DNA of 64,000 nucleotides from Nocardia brasiliensis ATCC 700358 (GTDB lineage: Bacteria; Actinomycetota; Actinomycetes; Mycobacteriales; Mycobacteriaceae): the NCBI RefSeq assembly GCF_000250675.2, contig NC_018681.1, positions 2,418,001 to 2,482,000 on the forward strand. Reading direction: 5' to 3'. The translations under genes were made by a program, and so were the position numbers. Below, piece by piece: positions 59,622 through 64,000 of the stretch. Numbering within the stretch: the stretch's first letter is position 1; every line of letters begins with the position of its first letter. The notes under the pieces are model-generated. The model did no database searches. It worked only from the letters and a program-made list of their open reading frames with translations, and had not been told where the DNA came from.

Positions 59622-61394
59622 ATGGCGTCCGAGGCCCGCGGCGCGCGGGATCGCAAACGGCACGGCAGGCACTACACGCCGCCGGTGCTGGCGCGTTTCC
59701 TGGCCGCGCGGCTGCTCGCGCACGTCGCGCCGCCGCCCTCCGGCGTGCTGCGGGTACTCGATCCCGCCTGCGGGGACGGGGAGCTGCTGTTCGCGCTGCG
59801 ATCCGAGGCGGCCGAGCGACTACCGGGTACCCGGATCGAGCTGATCGGCTACGACCTCGATCCGGCGGCATTGCGGGTGGCGCGGGCACGGGCGGCCGCG
59901 GCGGGAATCGCCGTCGACTGGCAGGTGGGCGACTTCTTGACGGTCGCGGCCGAGCTGGCGGCGGGCTCGTTCGACGCGGTGATCACGAACCCGCCGTACG
60001 TGCGGACCCAGCAGCTCGGCGGTGCGACCGCCCAACTGCTGAGCAAGCAGTTCGGGTTGCGGGGGCGGATCGATCTGACGCATCCGTTCGTGGCGACCCT
60101 GCCCAGACTGCTCCGCCCCGGCGGCGTGCTCGGATTGCTCAGCGCCAACCGGTTTTTGACGACCAGGGCGGGGGCGAACATCCGGCGGCTGCTGCTCGCC
60201 GAACTGGCGCCGGTCGAGCTGTACGACCTCGGCGACACCAAGCTGTTCGAAGCCGCGGTGCTGCCCGCGATCACCATCGCGACGCGGGGCACGAGCCCCG
60301 ATACGTGCCGCTATGTGTCGGCGTACGAGGTGGACAGCGGCGGCATCGCCACGGAGACCGGTCTTTTCGAGGCCATGATCGGTGAGACCGGCTGTCTGGT
60401 CACCCACGAGGGACGGCAGTTCGCGGTCGAGATCGGCACGTTGGTGACCGGCGAATCCGTGGGCGGGCCGAAGGCGAACGGCGGCTTGGTGATTCGACCC
60501 CGAGCACCGGGTGCCGACCCGCCGGTCGACGCCGAATCCGCGGCGAGACACCGAGCGCCGCCGCATCCCACGACACCGGATACCGCCTGGCGCATGTCCA
60601 ATGCGCGCGTGGACGCCTGGCTCGCCGCCATCGGCGCCGCGACCTGGCGGACTTTCGGTGAGGTCGCGCGAATCCGGGTGGGTATCAAGACAACTGCCGA
60701 TCGGGTGTTCATCTCGGATCGATGGGCCGAGGCCGAGCCGGTCCCCGAGGCGGAACTGCTGCTGGACCTGATCACGCACAACGATCTCGAGCCGTGGCGG
60801 ATCAGCCGGGCCCAGGACACCCGTGTGCTCTACCCCTACGATCTGACGCTGGCCCGCCGCACGCCGATCGATCTCGACGAATATCCCTGTGCCGCTGAAT
60901 ATCTACGCAACCACAAAGACACCCTCACCGCCCGCCGCTATGTCGGCGCGACCGGCCGGGAGTGGTTCGAGATCTGGGTGCCGCAGCGTCCGCAACTGTG
61001 GCGGCAACTGAAGGTGGTTTTCCCGGATATCAGCGACCGCCCGCGTTTCGCCCTGGACCGATCCGGCGCGGTGGTCAACGGTGATTGCTACTGGCTGTCG
61101 CTACCGGACCTGTCCCGGGACCCCGCCGAGGCCGAGCAGCTCGCGTATCTGCTGATGGGCGTGGCCAATTCCGCCCTCGGCCTCCGCTTCTACGACACCG
61201 TCTGCGGCAATCGCCTCTACTCCGGTCGCCGCCGCTGGATCACCCAGTACGTCTCGCGCCTGCCTTTACCGGATCCGGCCTCCCCGCACGCCGCGGCGAT
61301 CATCACGGTGGCCCGCGACCTCACCGAGGGCCGGTGCGCGGACCCCGCAACCCACGCCGAACTGAACGATCGAGTAGCCGCAGCCTTCCGCTGA
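59622..61394 (+). CDS. Orphan class I N6-adenine DNA methyltransferase with C-terminal specificity domain
   Basis: A 590-residue gamma-type MTase: motif X GRHYTPPVLARFLA, motif I VLDPACGDGELLF, motif IV NPPYVRT, then NRFLTTRAGANIRRLL. The second half (about 320-590) resembles TaqI-like target-recognition domains (RVGIKTTADRVFI, WRISRAQDTRVLYPYD, SLPDLSRDPAEAEQLAYLLM). There is no nuclease motif and no restriction gene nearby, so it is a solitary methylase or the modification half of a lost system. The ATG at 59622 is chosen; a longer reading upstream lacks a ribosome site. Confidence 0.85.
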   Translation: MASEARGARDRKRHGRHYTPPVLARFLAARLLAHVAPPPSGVLRVLDPACGDGELLFALRSEAAERLPGTRIELIGYDLDPAALRVARARAAAAGIAVDWQVGDFLTVAAELAAGSFDAVITNPPYVRTQQLGGATAQLLSKQFGLRGRIDLTHPFVATLPRLLRPGGVLGLLSANRFLTTRAGANIRRLLLAELAPVELYDLGDTKLFEAAVLPAITIATRGTSPDTCRYVSAYEVDSGGIATETGLFEAMIGETGCLVTHEGRQFAVEIGTLVTGESVGGPKANGGLVIRPRAPGADPPVDAESAARHRAPPHPTTPDTAWRMSNARVDAWLAAIGAATWRTFGEVARIRVGIKTTADRVFISDRWAEAEPVPEAELLLDLITHNDLEPWRISRAQDTRVLYPYDLTLARRTPIDLDEYPCAAEYLRNHKDTLTARRYVGATGREWFEIWVPQRPQLWRQLKVVFPDISDRPRFALDRSGAVVNGDCYWLSLPDLSRDPAEAEQLAYLLMGVANSALGLRFYDTVCGNRLYSGRRRWITQYVSRLPLPDPASPHAAAIITVARDLTEGRCADPATHAELNDRVAAAFR

Positions 61395-61401
61395 CGCGAT
61401 C

Positions 61402-62025
61402 TCAGCGGGTGAGGTGGACGCCCACCATGGGGAGCAGCGTGCGGCGCGCGAAGTCGCGGGCAGCATCGCGGTCGGCGACGGGGATCAGGCCGTCGGGGGT
61501 GAGGGCCAGGGAGAGGGCGAGGCGGGCCATGATCTCGGCGACGAGGTCGGCGTCGAAATCGTGGGTGCCTTCGGTGTCGCGCAGTTCGCGCAGTTTCTCG
61601 GCCAGGTAGCCGCGTCCGACGGCGAGGATGGGGCCCGCGTCGGTGGTGAGGCGGGGCAGGATCAGGTCGGGTTCGGTGCGCAGCAGGCGGCGCAGCAGCT
61701 CGTTGTTCGCGATCGCGGTGATGAACGCGACGAAGATCTCCACCAGCTGGTCCTCGCTGCCGGAGACGGCCTGCACCTGCTTGTCGATCATCTCGACGAA
61801 GTGCTGGGCTTCCCGCACGCTCACGGCCTCGACCAGGTCGTTCTTCGATTCGAAGCGGCGGTACAGGGTGGCGGGGCTGATGCCGGCGCGGCGGGCGATC
61901 TCGCCCATGCTGGTGCGTTTGATGCCGAAGTCCAGGAAGGCCGAGAGCGCGCTTTCCAGGAGCTTCTCGCCGTCGGCGACGGGCTTCTCCAGGATGCGCT
62001 GCAGCATGGGCGGGACAGTGGGCAT
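61402..62025 (-). CDS. TetR-family regulator
   Basis: A 207-residue TetR protein: LLESALSAFLDFGIKRTSMG, EIARRAGISPATLYRRFESK form the HTH (about residues 20-65), followed by a helical ligand domain. The ATG at 62025 follows GGAG; a further upstream ATG would add 25 basic residues. It converges with the methyltransferase gene (8-bp gap) and is divergent from the SDR gene, its probable target. Confidence 0.9.
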   Translation of the reverse strand: MPTVPPMLQRILEKPVADGEKLLESALSAFLDFGIKRTSMGEIARRAGISPATLYRRFESKNDLVEAVSVREAQHFVEMIDKQVQAVSGSEDQLVEIFVAFITAIANNELLRRLLRTEPDLILPRLTTDAGPILAVGRGYLAEKLRELRDTEGTHDFDADLVAEIMARLALSLALTPDGLIPVADRDAARDFARRTLLPMVGVHLTR

Positions 62026-62240
62026 CTGGTCTCCAGTCGATTCGCGCGGACGCCGGGGCGAGCGGACGGCATCGCGACGGTGCGGGTGAGGGCCATTCAT
62101 TATTTCATCGGCCGGTGCCGGCGCGGTCGGGGATGGCCGAACCAGGGGGTGTTCTGTCTTATCGGTCGCATGTCCAGCTTCGAGTGATTACCCTGTGGAT
62201 ATCCACCTTGGATGCTGAATGGGCCGGAAGAGGTTGCGCC

Positions 62241-63053
62241 GTGGCATATTTCGCGAACCGGGTGGTGGCGATCACGGGGGCGGGCGCGGGCATCGGCCGC
62301 GAATTGGCCCTGGCGCTGGCTGGCGACGGCGCGTTGCTCGCGCTGTCGGACAAGTCGGCACAGGCCGTCGCCGAGACCGGAAAGCTCTGCGCCGCGCTGC
62401 ATTCCGAACCCCTGGTGACGACCTTGGACGTCACGGACCGGTCGGCGGTGCTCGCGCACGCGGCGGCGACGGTCGCCCACTTCGGCCGGGTCGAGGCGCT
62501 GTTCAACAATGCCGGGATCCTGCACGTCGGCGGCGTCGCCGAATCGCCGTTCGGGGACTTCGAACAGGTGATGGACGTGGATTTCTGGGGAGTCGTCAAC
62601 GGCACCAAGGCTTTTCTGCCCTACCTGCAGGCCGCGGAGCGGGCGCACGTGGTGAACATGTCCTCGGCCTTCGGGCTGGTCGGGGTGGCGCAGCACGGGC
62701 CGTACAACGCGGCGAAGTTCGCCGTGCGCGGGTTCACCGACTCGCTGCGGCAGGATATGCGCGCAGCGGGCGGTGTGGTCCGGGTCACCGGGGTGTATCC
62801 CGGCGGCGTGCTCACCTCCATCGCGCGGTCGGCCCGGGTCGCGCCGGGGATCGACGCCGCCGCGGTGGCCCGGCGCTTCGAGGAGCGGGTGGCGCGGACC
62901 GGCCCGGCGGCGGCCGCGCGGACGATTCTGCGCGGGGCCGCGCGCGGGGAGGCGAAGGTGCTCGTCGGACTGGACGCCCTTCTTGTGGATCTGGTCACAC
63001 GAATCACCGGCTCGTATCACGAACGGGTATTGGACATGGTATTTCGTTCCTGA
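62241..63053 (+). CDS. Short-chain dehydrogenase/reductase
   Basis: A 270-residue classical SDR: NAD(P) loop TGAGAGIGRE (about 13-22), NNAGILHVGG, the catalytic Ser in VVNMSSAFGL, and Tyr/Lys in YNAAKFAV. GTG start behind GGAAGAGG. It is divergent from the TetR gene across 215 bp, a typical SDR/TetR regulatory pair. Substrate unknown. Confidence 0.92.
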   Translation: MAYFANRVVAITGAGAGIGRELALALAGDGALLALSDKSAQAVAETGKLCAALHSEPLVTTLDVTDRSAVLAHAAATVAHFGRVEALFNNAGILHVGGVAESPFGDFEQVMDVDFWGVVNGTKAFLPYLQAAERAHVVNMSSAFGLVGVAQHGPYNAAKFAVRGFTDSLRQDMRAAGGVVRVTGVYPGGVLTSIARSARVAPGIDAAAVARRFEERVARTGPAAAARTILRGAARGEAKVLVGLDALLVDLVTRITGSYHERVLDMVFRS

Positions 63054-63155
63054 CTGCGCGACCCGGCGCGGGCAGGAACGGACAGACGAAATGGCAACTG
63101 GTCGAACACATCTCGGGACGAAGAATAATCGTACGCGATTGATCGGGTGCGATTG

Positions 63156-64000
63156 ATGGCGAAATGGCTTCTGATCGAGTGCTTCTCCGGCCCGCCGGGC
63201 ACGGTGATCGCCCTCGGGGCCACGCCGAAATCCTTCGTGCCGCTGCGCCATATCCTGCGCAATCCGCTGTCGCTGGCCGATGCCGAAGCAGCACTGGCGC
63301 AGGCGGCCGCGACCTGTGCGGTGGTCGCGCGGGTATCGGCGGACGGGCGGCGCGCCGTGCGCGCCGAGCCGCTGCTGATCACGCCGGACCGCGCGCACGC
63401 CGTCCGGCTGTGGGTGGGACCGGTGCGGGAACCGCTGCCGGAGCGAGAACCGGTGGGCGCGTGGTACTTCAACCTCACCACCAATCGGTCGGTGCGCAGC
63501 ATCGATCTGCTCGACCTCTACGGCGTCGCGCCGCAGGACCGCGCGGCGGAGCTGGCGATCGCGGGCGCGTTCGCGCGGCTGGTCACCAATCGGGACGAGA
63601 GCGAGGCGCTGGCGAAGCTGGTGAATTCGGAGCCGGACACCGAGCATCAGGCGGTGTGGACCATCCGGCGGGACGACAATGCCTTGCGGGCAGGACATTT
63701 CGCGTGCCGGATCAATATCGAGACCGACGCCGCGGGCGAGCGTGCGGTGCTGTTCCGCGGCGTGACCCAGGACATCGGCGCGGCTACGGCGGTACCGTCC
63801 GCGCCACCGCCGATGATTCTCGAGTATCAACTGCTGGAGGCCGCCACGGCGCCGGGGGAGTATCGCGCGATCGTGAATCTGCGCTCACTGCAACTGATTC
63901 GCTGGATCGGGCCGCCGATGCCCGGTATTGCCTGGGCGGACCTGCCGGGGGAGCCCGCGCCGCAGATCCACCCGGACGATCTCGCCGTGGCGCGCGAGAT
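63156..64000 (+). CDS. GAF/PAS-like regulatory protein (DUF5593/DUF5628 type), 3' end outside window
   Basis: At least 281 codons are open from ATG 63156 to the right edge. MAKWLLIECFSGPPGTVIAL, ATPKSFVPLRHILRN, a middle with VGAWYFNLTTNRSVRSIDLL and LFRGVTQDIG (PAS-like), and LEYQLLEAATAPGEYRAIVN match a mycobacterial/nocardial family I recall as DUF5593/DUF5628 with GAF- and PAS-like domains. Function not established; signal sensing is inferred. It starts 102 bp after the SDR gene and could be cotranscribed with it. Confidence 0.75.
   Translation, partial: MAKWLLIECFSGPPGTVIALGATPKSFVPLRHILRNPLSLADAEAALAQAAATCAVVARVSADGRRAVRAEPLLITPDRAHAVRLWVGPVREPLPEREPVGAWYFNLTTNRSVRSIDLLDLYGVAPQDRAAELAIAGAFARLVTNRDESEALAKLVNSEPDTEHQAVWTIRRDDNALRAGHFACRINIETDAAGERAVLFRGVTQDIGAATAVPSAPPPMILEYQLLEAATAPGEYRAIVNLRSLQLIRWIGPPMPGIAWADLPGEPAPQIHPDDLAVARE

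Overview
The window reads as chromosomal DNA of a high-GC member of the Mycobacteriales, most likely a Nocardia or close relative. The block at 47.2-57.7 kb has the gene order ahpE - DUF3052 gene - lipoprotein - aceE - mabR - fabD - acpM - kasA - accD6, which I recall as the mycobacterial/nocardial FAS-II neighbourhood, here without kasB. A MabR-type operator (TTTTGT-N9-ACAAAA) sits in front of fabD. WhiB, VKOR, an LpqN-like protein and a DosS/DosR-type system support the same group. No rRNA or CRISPR array was seen; there is one tRNA (Val, anticodon TAC).

Layout. (1) 0.2-5.9 kb: seven tightly packed minus-strand genes (two alpha/beta hydrolases, enoyl-CoA hydratase, CGNR zinc-finger regulator, NTF2-like protein, Old Yellow Enzyme, NmrA-like reductase) behind a TATAGGT-N11-ACCTATA palindrome: a catabolic or detoxification operon. 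(2) 6.1-17.6 kb: secreted phospholipase A2, then a dormancy/redox island with a DosS-like heme-GAF histidine kinase, an Acg-type nitroreductase, two flavodoxins, a DosR-like regulator, a PPOX protein, WhiB and VKOR. Several DosR-box-like palindromes lie in its intergenic spaces. The DosR-like protein has Glu54 instead of the phosphorylated Asp54. A TnpB-like protein with a mutated RuvC site and no zinc ribbon sits inside the island. (3) 18.1-26.8 kb: a translationally coupled cluster of leucine-pathway paralogues (short LeuA, LeuC, LeuD, LeuB), an aminotransferase, a CrtI-like FAD enzyme and a truncated methyltransferase, divergent from an AraC regulator whose start codon lies in a 24-bp inverted repeat. 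This suggests chain extension of an alpha-keto acid for a special amino acid or natural product. (4) 27.5-36.5 kb: a catabolic cluster with a short-chain fatty-acid transporter, an ornithine cyclodeaminase-like enzyme, a 1117-residue molybdoenzyme/FNR/ferredoxin fusion, a GntR regulator with a perfect shared palindrome, RidA, PadR and a carotenoid-oxygenase-family enzyme.

(5) 36.5-47.1 kb: a visibly less GC-rich, broken-up island next to tRNA-Val. It holds integrase and recombinase remnants, a PD-(D/E)XK nuclease-Schlafen-like helicase, a MazG-like pyrophosphohydrolase, an Mrr-type nuclease, a frameshifted orphan of the Wadjet type II JetD family and a membrane-anchored NACHT ATPase. This is a defence island. 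(6) 47.2-57.8 kb: the housekeeping block (peroxiredoxin, pyruvate dehydrogenase E1, FAS-II). (7) 57.8-64 kb: a 15-bp minisatellite, a convergent HxlR/nitroreductase pair, a 28-bp-arm hairpin, an orphan adenine-N6 methyltransferase, a TetR/SDR pair, and a GAF/PAS-type regulator gene that runs off the right edge.

All functional calls come from reading the sequence and remembered family features; no search or structure prediction was run.
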